Positions 45,088 through 53,098 of a DNA stretch of 64,000 nt are shown piece after piece. The DNA comes from Pleodorina starrii (taxonomy: Eukaryota; Chlorophyta; Chlorophyceae; Chlamydomonadales; Volvocaceae), in the NCBI GenBank assembly GCA_030267565.1, contig BRXU01000075.1:62001-126000 (forward strand), in the 5' to 3' direction. A program made the translations under genes and the position numbers. The notes under the pieces are model-generated. The model made no database searches. It was not told the origin of the DNA and saw only the letters and a program-made list of their open reading frames with translations. Each line of letters opens with the position of its first letter. Within the stretch, counting starts at the first letter, position 1.

Positions 45088-46410
45088 ATGGCGGCGGCCG
45101 CGGCGGCAGACCGGATCTGCCCTGAAGGACGCTGGGTAGCACACCAGGACAAAACCTGCCGCCTGCACCCCTTCCTGGGCAGCAACCACAAGCAGCCACA
45201 CTGCAGGGGGTCCAAGCGGCGCATAGTGACGGATCCGGCGGGGCTGCTGGCGGAGATGCAGGCGAAGGTGCACGAGGCGCGGCAAGGGCGGGGACTGCCG
45301 GCGGATTTGACGGACAAGTCTGTGCCAGCTTTGGCTTTGGCGCCTAGCGTCTCGCAGCGCCAGGTTGACCGCATGGACGCGCAGCTTCAGCAGCTCCAGC
45401 AGCTGCTGGCGGCGCAGCGCATCCCGTCGTCTGCTGTCTCGGAGGCGGCGGCCCCGCTGCCGGTACAGATGCTCGCATGGCGGCAGCAAGCCGCGCAGGC
45501 ACCGCCGCCCCCACCACAGTCGGTGGCCCCCTCGGCAGTATCCTACCACCGGCACCCGGCCATGCGCCAGCTGCAGCACCCGCCTGCGTCGTACGCGGCC
45601 CCCGCCACGCCACCGCCACCGCCACCCTGGCCGGCAGCGGTGGCGATGCCCGCCGCCATGCCGGGCCCATACGATGCAGCGTCTCACTCATCCATAGCGC
45701 TGCCCTTCGGAACCTACGCCGTCTGCCCGGTCGGCGCGACGGTGGCAGAGCGCATGCCGCCGGGCTTCCAGCAGCAGAGCGGCCATGTACCTGCCAAGGC
45801 TCCGGAGAAAGGCCCGGCAGCCGCGCCCGGCTCTTACGACCACACCGCCGTCGCCGTGTTGCCTGGCCCGCTGACCCAGGCCATACAGCTACTGGACAAT
45901 GCACGAAATTGCCTCGTCCGAATGCAGTCGTCGGCCCTGGCCGCGGTAAAGCCAGCGCCGCCGCCACTGGTGGCAGCGCAGGCAGCACCGCCGGCCGCCG
46001 CGCTGGCGTCGCCTGCAGCCGCCCTGCCGCCGTCGCCATCGGCGTCGGCGCTGGTGGCGCTCGCGACGCCGGCAGCCGCACTGGCGATGACGGACGCCCC
46101 GCTCCACCCAGTCAATACTGCCCTGTCGGACCACGACGACCTGGCGCGGCCGCTGCCGTACCTGCAGCAAACCTGGCCGGCAGAGAGCCTGCTGGTGGGT
46201 GGCGAGTTGGTGCGCGACGTGCTGGTCGACACCGGCAGTGCCATCATCATAGTCGCGCAGCGCTTGGCGGATCGGCTGCAGCTGCGGTGCCAGCCACGGC
46301 CCGAGTACACCGTCACCACCGCGGCGGGCCGCTCAACGCTGCTTGGCGAGGTGTGCGGGGGCCTGACGCTCACGTTCGGTGCCGGTGCTGGTCAGGGCCA
46401 CACCATCTGA
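45088..46410 (+). CDS. retrotransposon gag-aspartic protease
   Basis: This 440-aa frame starts at ATG 45088 (CACAATGGCG context). The frame stays open upstream through the inverted-repeat arm, but that is a different reading of the duplicated fragment. Near the N-terminus a Cys/His cluster (ICPEGRWVAHQDKTC, then HPFLGSNHKQPHC) may be a zinc-binding nucleocapsid motif. A Gln-rich helix and a long Ala/Pro linker follow. The C-terminal part has the retropepsin catalytic triplet in VLVDTGSAIIIV (DTGS at 46228-46239). The frame stops at TGA 46408-46410, inside what should be the protease C-terminus: the next codons in the same frame read LPAMLAADSGAEAYG before frame is lost. Confidence 0.75.
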   Translation: MAAAAAADRICPEGRWVAHQDKTCRLHPFLGSNHKQPHCRGSKRRIVTDPAGLLAEMQAKVHEARQGRGLPADLTDKSVPALALAPSVSQRQVDRMDAQLQQLQQLLAAQRIPSSAVSEAAAPLPVQMLAWRQQAAQAPPPPPQSVAPSAVSYHRHPAMRQLQHPPASYAAPATPPPPPPWPAAVAMPAAMPGPYDAASHSSIALPFGTYAVCPVGATVAERMPPGFQQQSGHVPAKAPEKGPAAAPGSYDHTAVAVLPGPLTQAIQLLDNARNCLVRMQSSALAAVKPAPPPLVAAQAAPPAAALASPAAALPPSPSASALVALATPAAALAMTDAPLHPVNTALSDHDDLARPLPYLQQTWPAESLLVGGELVRDVLVDTGSAIIIVAQRLADRLQLRCQPRPEYTVTTAAGRSTLLGEVCGGLTLTFGAGAGQGHTI

Positions 46411-46681
46411 CTGCCGGCCATGCTGGCAGCGGACTCCGGCGCCGAGGCCTATGGAATTGCTGCTGGGCATGCGCGCACTGCAGCCGCTTCAGTCCCGACT
46501 CGACCTGCGTGAGGGCCGGGAGAAACTTGAGATGTGGCCGCCGGGACACGGGTACCTTGGCATTCCCATCATCATCCGCTGGCCGTCCCTGGGCGGCGGT
46601 GTCGCACCACTAGCCGCGAGCACAGCGGCGCCCGCACTTCCACAGCCGCCCCCTCTCGCGGGGGGCGGCGGCTCCTTATGA
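46411..46681 (+). pseudogene. displaced protease C-terminus / linker
   Basis: After the TGA the coding sense continues in the gag frame to about 46450, then in another frame as LLGMRALQPLQSRLDLREGR and PPGHGYLGIPIIIRWPSLGG, ending at TGA 46679-46681. That stop overlaps the ATG at 46678 of the pol frame as ATGA. The segment indicates one stop mutation and one indel relative to a working parent. Confidence 0.6.
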
Positions 46682-49314
46682 GCGCCGCCGAAGCGGCGGG
46701 GATGCGGGACCCCGCCGCCTGGATGCCGGGGCTGTTGGATAGCGACAGCGACAGCGAGTATGACGACGGGCTGCTACAGCCGGCAGACTTCACGCCGGAG
46801 GGGAAGCACATGCTCCCACCCGAGGCGAAATACGAGGTCACGCCAGGCAAGTGGCTGCTGTGCCAGCGCAGCGAGATGACTCCGGAGCTGAAGCGGCGGT
46901 TCCTGGACCTGGTGGGTCGCAACGACGACATCTTCGCGCGCAGCATGCGGGATCTGGGCGAGTACCACGGCGACGTAGGGCCTGCCCGCATCGAGCTGGC
47001 GCATCAGCGGCCGATCTACCAGCGCCCGCGCTCCCACAGCGCGGAGGAGTACGCCGCCATGGACGCAGCCTGCCAGGAGCTGCTGGAAGCCGGGATCATC
47101 GAGGAGAGCCGCTCAAGCTCCTTCGCCATGAACTCCACCCTGCCGCCCAAGCGTGCGGCGGACGGCACCTGGACGCAGCGGCGGTTTTACCAGGACGCGC
47201 GCGAGCTCAACGCCGCCACGCTGCCTGACCTACACCTATCGCCGCTGCCAGAGCAGCTTTTTCAGCAAGTGGGCGATGCTACGTGGCTGACCAAGATGGA
47301 CTGCCGGGCCGCGTTCCTGCAGATCCCGCTGGCGCCCGAGCACCGGGAGCGCACCAGCTTCTGGTGGCGCGGGCGGCTGATGCAGTACAAGCGCCTGGTG
47401 TACGGCCTGCGGAATGCCACCGCCCACTTCCAGCGCGTCATGGACCACGCCATCCGCAAGCACGGGCTGGAGGAGTTCGTCGTCTGCTATGTGGACGACT
47501 TGCTTATCTGCAGCCGGACGGCGGAGCAGCACCTTGAGCACCTAGCTCGGGTGATCGCCATGCTGCGGGAGATTGGCATCCGGCTCCACCCGGAGAAGAC
47601 GCTGGTGGGCGGGGACGCGGTGGATATCCTGGGCTTCATGGTGTCGGCGCAGGGCCGGTCGCCGACGCGCGCCAAGGTGGAGGCGCTGCTGGCGCTGGAG
47701 CCGCCGAACTCGTCGGCGGCTGTACGGCGGCTGCTGGGCATGTTCCCGTATTACCGGGGGCTTGTTCCGCACTTCGCTGACATCACCGCGCCACTCAACC
47801 CGTTGACGAGCACCAAGTACGTGTGGCAGCCCAGCTCGTGGGGGCCGGAGCAACAGGCAGCGCTGGACGAACTCAAGCGGATCTACACCCAGATGGACGG
47901 GCCGGTGTTGCGGCGGGTCCAGCCGGACCGGCCGCTTATCCTGCATACGGACTTCTCGGGCGTGGGCATCAGCGGCATCCTCGGGCAGTTGGACGACAGT
48001 GGACAGGAGTACCTGTGCGCGGCAGTCTCAAGATCGCTCAACGTGCACGAACGTAGGTATGACAGCTATAAGGGCGAGCTGCTGGCGGTGGTGTGGGCGT
48101 GCAAGATGTTCTACCCTTACCTAGCGGCCCGCCACTTCACCGTCGTCACGGACCACGCGCCGCTGTTGTGGCTCATGTCTCAGCAAGACGGCCTGCCGGC
48201 ACAGTACGCTCGGTGGGCCTTGCAGCTGCAGGCGTTTGCCTTCGACGTGGCGCACCGGCCCGGCAAGCTGCACCAAAACGCCGACGCCCTCAGCCGTCAC
48301 CCGCTCACGTCTGCACACGACGGCACTGGCGCACGCGTCGACGAGGAGGGCGACCCGCTGCGCCCGCCACCCGTGCTCGTTCAGTACCCGGGCGCGAGCT
48401 GGCCGCTGTACGCATACTCGCGTGCGCCGGAAGGCGCGCAGGCGCCGGCAGCGGTCGTCACGCACTTGGCAGCCGTAGCCAGGTGCTCAGCGGCCCTCGC
48501 CCGGCGTTTCTCGGTGCAGCATGACCTGGAGGATCCGGCCACCAGCTTGGCCGCCGCCCCCGAGGCAGTCGGGCCGCTCGCTGGTCTGACACACCTCGCT
48601 GGCCCAGTGCCCGCTGCACGCGCTGCATATCTTTGCGTGCACGCGGTGTGTGGTGTGGTCAGTGTGGGGCTGCCGGTCATGGCGGCATCGGAGCTGGAGA
48701 TCGACGACGAGCTGGAGGCCTTGGCGGCGGGGCAACCTGCCGCCGGGGTGTCGGCGCCTGGCAGCCCCTCGGGGCCGCCGGTCGCCGGCGATACTACATT
48801 GCACATTGCCGTTGCGCTCGTTCGCAACGAAGCCGCCGCACTACGGCGGCTGCGTGCGGTTCCGGCGCTTGCACTGCGCCTCCGCGCTGGAACGGGGGAG
48901 ATTCTCGGAGTCAACACAGCACTTGTTCAACACGTCCTCTTTCCGGCAGCAGTAGGGGGCACTGGGGTTACGATTCTGGAGCTGCCGGGCGGCCTCGCTT
49001 CTGGCCTGCTCGCGTGCCTGGGTTTGGGTTTTCAGATACAGCGCTACGTGCACCTGTCATGCGACGCCCGCGAGCGGCGCGCGGTGGCACAACTTGTGCC
49101 TGTTTGGGGGATGCATTACGATGGGCAGCTTTCAGCAGGGGCTTGGGATTCGGGGCTAGTCCCGGAGTTTAGCACACCCACGGAGCTTCTTCACTGGGGA
49201 GCGTCAGCAGCAGCCGTCGAGGCAATGGGCTTGGGGGACACGTCTGTGTGTTTAGTAGTAGGCAGCTGGGGCCTGGGGGGGATCCACGTCCTGGGACACG
49301 CAGCACGTAGTTAG
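46678..49314 (+). CDS. retrotransposon pol: reverse transcriptase, RNase H and N-terminal half of a C5-methyltransferase-like domain
   Basis: The frame is 878 aa from the first plausible ATG (46678, overlapping the preceding stop). An acidic leader (LLDSDSDSEYDDG) precedes a gypsy RT with TKMDCRAAFLQIPLAPEHRE, LVYGLRNATAHFQRVMDHAI and the catalytic YVDD (47488-47499). RNase H follows with the catalytic acids in LILHTDFSGVGISG, KGELLAVVWACKMFY and VVTDHAPLLWLM, then HRPGKLHQNADALSRHP. After an Ala-rich linker the last ~120 residues read GVTILELPGGLASGLLACLG and YVHLSCDARERRAVAQLVP. This matches the SAM-binding motif I region of cytosine-C5-methyltransferases (VxxLELFGGIGTGL type, then an acidic residue 2). 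The frame is lost at a G-run around 49267-49281, inside the methyltransferase-like domain. Confidence 0.85.
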   Translation: MSAAEAAGMRDPAAWMPGLLDSDSDSEYDDGLLQPADFTPEGKHMLPPEAKYEVTPGKWLLCQRSEMTPELKRRFLDLVGRNDDIFARSMRDLGEYHGDVGPARIELAHQRPIYQRPRSHSAEEYAAMDAACQELLEAGIIEESRSSSFAMNSTLPPKRAADGTWTQRRFYQDARELNAATLPDLHLSPLPEQLFQQVGDATWLTKMDCRAAFLQIPLAPEHRERTSFWWRGRLMQYKRLVYGLRNATAHFQRVMDHAIRKHGLEEFVVCYVDDLLICSRTAEQHLEHLARVIAMLREIGIRLHPEKTLVGGDAVDILGFMVSAQGRSPTRAKVEALLALEPPNSSAAVRRLLGMFPYYRGLVPHFADITAPLNPLTSTKYVWQPSSWGPEQQAALDELKRIYTQMDGPVLRRVQPDRPLILHTDFSGVGISGILGQLDDSGQEYLCAAVSRSLNVHERRYDSYKGELLAVVWACKMFYPYLAARHFTVVTDHAPLLWLMSQQDGLPAQYARWALQLQAFAFDVAHRPGKLHQNADALSRHPLTSAHDGTGARVDEEGDPLRPPPVLVQYPGASWPLYAYSRAPEGAQAPAAVVTHLAAVARCSAALARRFSVQHDLEDPATSLAAAPEAVGPLAGLTHLAGPVPAARAAYLCVHAVCGVVSVGLPVMAASELEIDDELEALAAGQPAAGVSAPGSPSGPPVAGDTTLHIAVALVRNEAAALRRLRAVPALALRLRAGTGEILGVNTALVQHVLFPAAVGGTGVTILELPGGLASGLLACLGLGFQIQRYVHLSCDARERRAVAQLVPVWGMHYDGQLSAGAWDSGLVPEFSTPTELLHWGASAAAVEAMGLGDTSVCLVVGSWGLGGIHVLGHAARS

Positions 49315-51958
49315 TTTCTTAGGGGGACTGCAGCACTATCGCAGAGAGAGGCGTCTACCGCCGCCGGCCTTCCTTCTTGAGGGCCCTCACATCAGCATCG
49401 ACGCGGCGCCGGAGGCGGGTTGGCCCCTGGGCTTGCCATCGCCTCTCAACGCCGCCGTCACTGGCGCGGCAGTTCACCGGTTGAGCTGCCTATACACTAA
49501 CCTCGCCAACGCGGTGCACTTGCAGCACTGCCTCGCTCAGCTGCGGCCACCAGAGGGCCGCAGCCTGGCCGCGCTACTGCCGTCCGGGCATAGCCCGGCG
49601 GCGGCGTGCACGGTCATGGCCCCGCCTTACGCGGCGCTCGACATTCCGGGCCGGCCATGGGTGGCGTTACCGCCGCCCTCGGTCTCGGACGCGCCGCTAC
49701 GGGCGGGGCCCAACCGCACTCCCAGCCGGGTCACTGCGGCCGCCTACTCGGTGGCGGCTGGCTTTTGGCTGCGGACGTCGCGGCACACAAAGCTGGAGCT
49801 GCGGGAGACGTCATCCCCGCCGCCGGTCTTCCAGTTCGCTCTCTCCTTCTGCATGGCGCTGCACCGCGCGTTCGTCACACCGCACGACATGCAGTATCCT
49901 GCGGCACGGCACCTCGTGGCCTCACCGCGGGGGGGGGAAAGCGAGCTGGCGCCGCCGATTTCTTCTGGGGCCGCGGCAGCGGCCTCGGGGTCGGTGGCAG
50001 GACTGGCGGGAGGGGCAGCGCCGCCGCTGCCGGCCTTAGCGGTTTCCGCTGTGGCGGTCCGCTGGTCGGCGGCGGCGGCCTGGGATGAGGAGCTGACGCC
50101 GCTGGCCTGCGCCTTGCTGACACAGCGGGCGCCTGGGCTGGCGGTGGTCATGGCCACGGCTGGGCTTGCCTCGGCTGTGGATGCGCAGGAGAGCGCATTG
50201 GCGGAAGGGACCGACCCTGACGTGTGGCTTGACGCGTCAACGTTGGCGCACCTCCAGGGCGCGCCGGCGGGGGTCGGGACCGACGGGCGGCCGGAACGGC
50301 GCGTGCTCCGACGGGCCGCGCTGTACCGGTGGACGGGGGATCAAATGCTGAGGGCCTGCAGTGACGGCTCGACGCGGGTCTGCCCGCCGCCCGACGCTCG
50401 GGAGGCCATCGTGCGGCAAGTGCACGCGGTGGCCCACCTGGGCATACGGCGGACCTTGGCGCTGGTGCAGCTGGGTCACTGGTGGCATGGAATGCGAAAA
50501 ACCGTCCAGCGGGTCGTGCGCAGCTGCAAGCTGTGCGACATGACCAACAGCGGCGGCGTCGCGCGCCCGATCCAGCTGCAGCCGTTGGCCATACGGGGCA
50601 TGTTCTACCGCTGGGGCGTGGACCTGGCGGGACCTCTGCCCCCGACTGCGCCATTCGGCTATACTTACGTCATGGTGTGCATTGAACACTTTACCAAGCA
50701 TGCGGAGTTTGTGGCCCTGAGGAGCAAGCAGCCCGACGAGACGTCCCGCGGCCTGCTAGAGCTGGTGGCCCGGTTCTCGGCCCCAGCCGAGGTGGTGACC
50801 GACCGCGGCGGTGAGTTCCAAGGGGCTTTCGCGGCGCTGATGCGGCAATGCTTCGTCGACCATCGGCTGACCTCGGCGGGCCATCCCCAAGCAGACGGGG
50901 CCGCCGAACGGCTGGTGCAGGTCGTCAAGGCGGCGCTGCGCAAGCACTGCAAGGACACGGGGAGGACGGACGATTGGGATCTTCAACTGCCTTGGCTGGC
51001 GCTCGCCTACCGCTGCTCGCCTCAGGCGTCGACCCGGTACTCGCCATACGAACTCATGTTCGGCGTGCCGCCGGTCGTACCGCCTGCTGTGCGGGAGCGC
51101 ATGGCGGAGCAGCTGGGGCTGGCCGGCCCGGTGGGAGCTTACGCGGCGGCGCTCCAAGAGCGCGCCGCACTTCTGCAGCGGCATGCTCCCATCGCGGCGG
51201 CAAATCTGCTCATCGCCCAGCACCGAGACACACGCCGGTACGCGCACGTGCGCTCAGGCAAGTACCGGCCGCCGGCTGTGGAGTTCGCCCCGGGCGATTA
51301 CGTGTATGTGCGCCGGTCAGCGGTGCACAACACTCTGCAGATGCCGGTGTACGACGAGGTGCTGCGCGTAGAGCGGGTCGGAGCCATGGGAGTAGCAGTG
51401 TTGTTAGGGCGTGATGGGGGACGAATTAGGCGTAGGATAGAGCAGCTGGTGCCGTGCCACCTGCCCGATCTTGATCCGATCGTCGACGTACGGCTGCAAC
51501 GGCCAACCGCCGATCTCGCCTGCGAGGTCTGTGAGTCGCCCGAAGATGAGGCGCGCATGCTGCTGTGCGATGCGTGCGGGACAGGCTGGCACCTGCAGTG
51601 CCTGTCCCCGCCGCTGAGCGCGGTGCCGCCGGGACAGTGGGTCTGCCCTGAGTGTGTCAAGCTCAGGCGCGAGGCCCCGGTGGGGCCAGAGATGGCCTTG
51701 CCCAAGGCGGCGCCGGCCCTGTTCCCCAACGCCGCCACGCGGCGGCGGGACGAGCAAGCGGCAGCACTCGACGGTGTCCGGGTCAAGCGTGTCGTGTACA
51801 CGGGGCAGGGAAGGCAGCGGGCGAGGTCAGTGGTTTGGGGCACGGTGCGGTATCGCGGAGCCATGGCTAGGCCCCACTACTTTCTCGTCAAGTGGGACGA
51901 GGGGTCGGCTGAGCCGATGGGCATCACCGCGGTCAACCGCCTGCTGGTGACTGGATGA
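49262..51958 (+). CDS. retrotransposon pol continuation: methyltransferase-like C-terminus, integrase, PHD finger, chromo-like tail
   Basis: This frame is open from 49262 to the stop at 51958 (899 codons) and is +1 relative to the RT frame. It has no ATG until 49616, so it is best read as the displaced second half of pol. The start (RERRLPPPAFLLEG, then LYTNLANAVHLQHCLAQLRP) continues the C5-methyltransferase-like fold. Integrase follows: the HHCC finger in VHAVAHLGIRR to VVRSCKLCDM, and a D,D,E core in RWGVDLAGPLP, VVTDRGGEFQG and GHPQADGAAERLV. A C4HC3 PHD finger lies at 51521-51654 (CEVCESPEDEARMLLCDAC to WVCPEC). The C-terminus PHYFLVKWDEGSAEP resembles a chromodomain strand. Integrase-linked PHD and chromo modules target integration to marked chromatin in chromoviruses; that role here is inferred. 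Confidence 0.85.
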   Translation, partial: AAGAWGGSTSWDTQHVVSFLGGLQHYRRERRLPPPAFLLEGPHISIDAAPEAGWPLGLPSPLNAAVTGAAVHRLSCLYTNLANAVHLQHCLAQLRPPEGRSLAALLPSGHSPAAACTVMAPPYAALDIPGRPWVALPPPSVSDAPLRAGPNRTPSRVTAAAYSVAAGFWLRTSRHTKLELRETSSPPPVFQFALSFCMALHRAFVTPHDMQYPAARHLVASPRGGESELAPPISSGAAAAASGSVAGLAGGAAPPLPALAVSAVAVRWSAAAAWDEELTPLACALLTQRAPGLAVVMATAGLASAVDAQESALAEGTDPDVWLDASTLAHLQGAPAGVGTDGRPERRVLRRAALYRWTGDQMLRACSDGSTRVCPPPDAREAIVRQVHAVAHLGIRRTLALVQLGHWWHGMRKTVQRVVRSCKLCDMTNSGGVARPIQLQPLAIRGMFYRWGVDLAGPLPPTAPFGYTYVMVCIEHFTKHAEFVALRSKQPDETSRGLLELVARFSAPAEVVTDRGGEFQGAFAALMRQCFVDHRLTSAGHPQADGAAERLVQVVKAALRKHCKDTGRTDDWDLQLPWLALAYRCSPQASTRYSPYELMFGVPPVVPPAVRERMAEQLGLAGPVGAYAAALQERAALLQRHAPIAAANLLIAQHRDTRRYAHVRSGKYRPPAVEFAPGDYVYVRRSAVHNTLQMPVYDEVLRVERVGAMGVAVLLGRDGGRIRRRIEQLVPCHLPDLDPIVDVRLQRPTADLACEVCESPEDEARMLLCDACGTGWHLQCLSPPLSAVPPGQWVCPECVKLRREAPVGPEMALPKAAPALFPNAATRRRDEQAAALDGVRVKRVVYTGQGRQRARSVVWGTVRYRGAMARPHYFLVKWDEGSAEPMGITAVNRLLVTG

Positions 51959-53098
51959 TTGGGGGGCTTAGTGCAGTGGTTTGCTGGCGTGCCTCACGGC
52001 CGGGTACTCAGCGAGGGGTTGGAAGACCGCTTGTACGCGGCAAGGGACCTTTTACCTGGTGGTGATTCGCGAAGGGTCGCTTGGGCCTGAACAGGCCGTC
52101 GAACTGCGCACGCGCGCGACTAGAGGAACTGAACCTTCCGGGGCGGCGCCGCGTGGCGCGTTGTGTGACTTTTTCGCCCCGGCAGATCGCCGCCTTGCGG
52201 CTGGGGGGGAGACAGGGCTCCGGGCTTAGTCCCGGCGGGAAGGCGGCTAACCGCCTTGCCTAACGCAGGTTGCAGGGGTGTTCCTTCGGGGGGGGGGGCT
52301 CTCGCGTGAGTGTCCTCGACGTTGGGACGTAGACGCCCACGGTGGCGCAGTTTGGGCCGCAATGGCCGCGCTTGGAAAAGGCGCACTGGAGTGTTTCTTC
52401 GGTGCTATTGCCTTGGGGAGAGTGAAGTATAGCGCGCGCGTGCTTGGGCTGGGCGCCACTGGCGCAGGACGGCACGACATTGTGCGAACGCAGACCTCGG
52501 ATTCCAGAGCAGCAGACTCCGAACAAACCGCGTATTCGGAATTGGATCTTGGCGACCTCCGCGAGACGGGCGCGAAGCTCTTATTGCCGGACGATAGCGC
52601 GCCTTGACTTGTGCATGCTAGGCCGCGAGCGCCTCGCTAGATAGACGACTAGCCGTTTAGAGGCGCCGTACACCCTCGTTTGTGCGGTGGGTTGAAACCC
52701 GTAGTTGTTGCATTGCGACCGGCGTCAGGCTTCCGTGCCGGCCGGATAGTCGCAGGACGGATAGTCGCAGGACAGTTGCAGGTCTAGCCTCGCTGTCTTT
52801 CAGGATCGGTAGCTGTTTACTCGCGCTGCGCGTCATAGCCAGCACCTTCCTCGCTTAGCTTCGCTGCTACGTTCGGGGGGGGGGGGAGTCCGCGTACCGG
52901 ACAGAGTCCTCCCGCGATGCAAACCTCCCTTCGTATCCCACAGTGGGTCATGCGTGGAGGTTTCCAGCATCAGTGGAAGATGCTATCCTCTTGGTCCACT
53001 TTAAAACCAACACATTCATGCAGCGGGCCGGAGCGGTGATGTCCTCGACCGACGAGACCCGTCACCTCCTGTGGCAGTTGAGTCCTGAATAGGAACGG
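51959..53098. other. 3' end of the retroelement, probable LTR
   Basis: A purine-rich TTGGGGGG stretch directly follows the pol stop and could be the polypurine tract, so an LTR should begin within a few nt. Two small hairpins sit at 52220-52235 and 52240-52257, and a 15-nt unit (GGATAGTCGCAGGAC) is tandemly duplicated near 52744-52774. No second LTR copy was found in the window, so the LTR limits cannot be set. The hexamer array starts where this segment ends. Confidence 0.5.

Larger units (their letters stand above)
45035..53098 (+). mobile_element. Ty3/gypsy-type LTR retrotransposon carrying a C5-methyltransferase-like domain (degenerate copy)
   Basis: The gene order gag, aspartic protease, RT, RNase H, methyltransferase-like domain, integrase, PHD finger, chromo-like tail defines a Ty3/gypsy (Metaviridae-type) element with two unusual additions. 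The right end probably includes an LTR within 51959-53098, but no matching 5' LTR was found: the 5' side is replaced by the inverted duplication of a gag-like fragment. Limits are therefore approximate. The copy carries an in-frame TGA, at least one frameshift after protease and one frameshift at a G-run in the methyltransferase-like region, so it is not autonomous as sequenced. A homopolymer sequencing error could account for the last of these. Confidence 0.85.

Noticed and set aside
43428..45374. A single 648-codon minus-strand gene across the whole inverted repeat
   Set aside because: The frame passes through both arms of the palindrome and into the antisense of the gag frame. Only the part from the left arm to 43428 has consistent coding character.
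51959..53098. A pair of LTRs flanking the retroelement
   Set aside because: I compared the 3' region with the 43-45 kb region by eye and found no repeated copy, so only a probable 3' LTR is noted.
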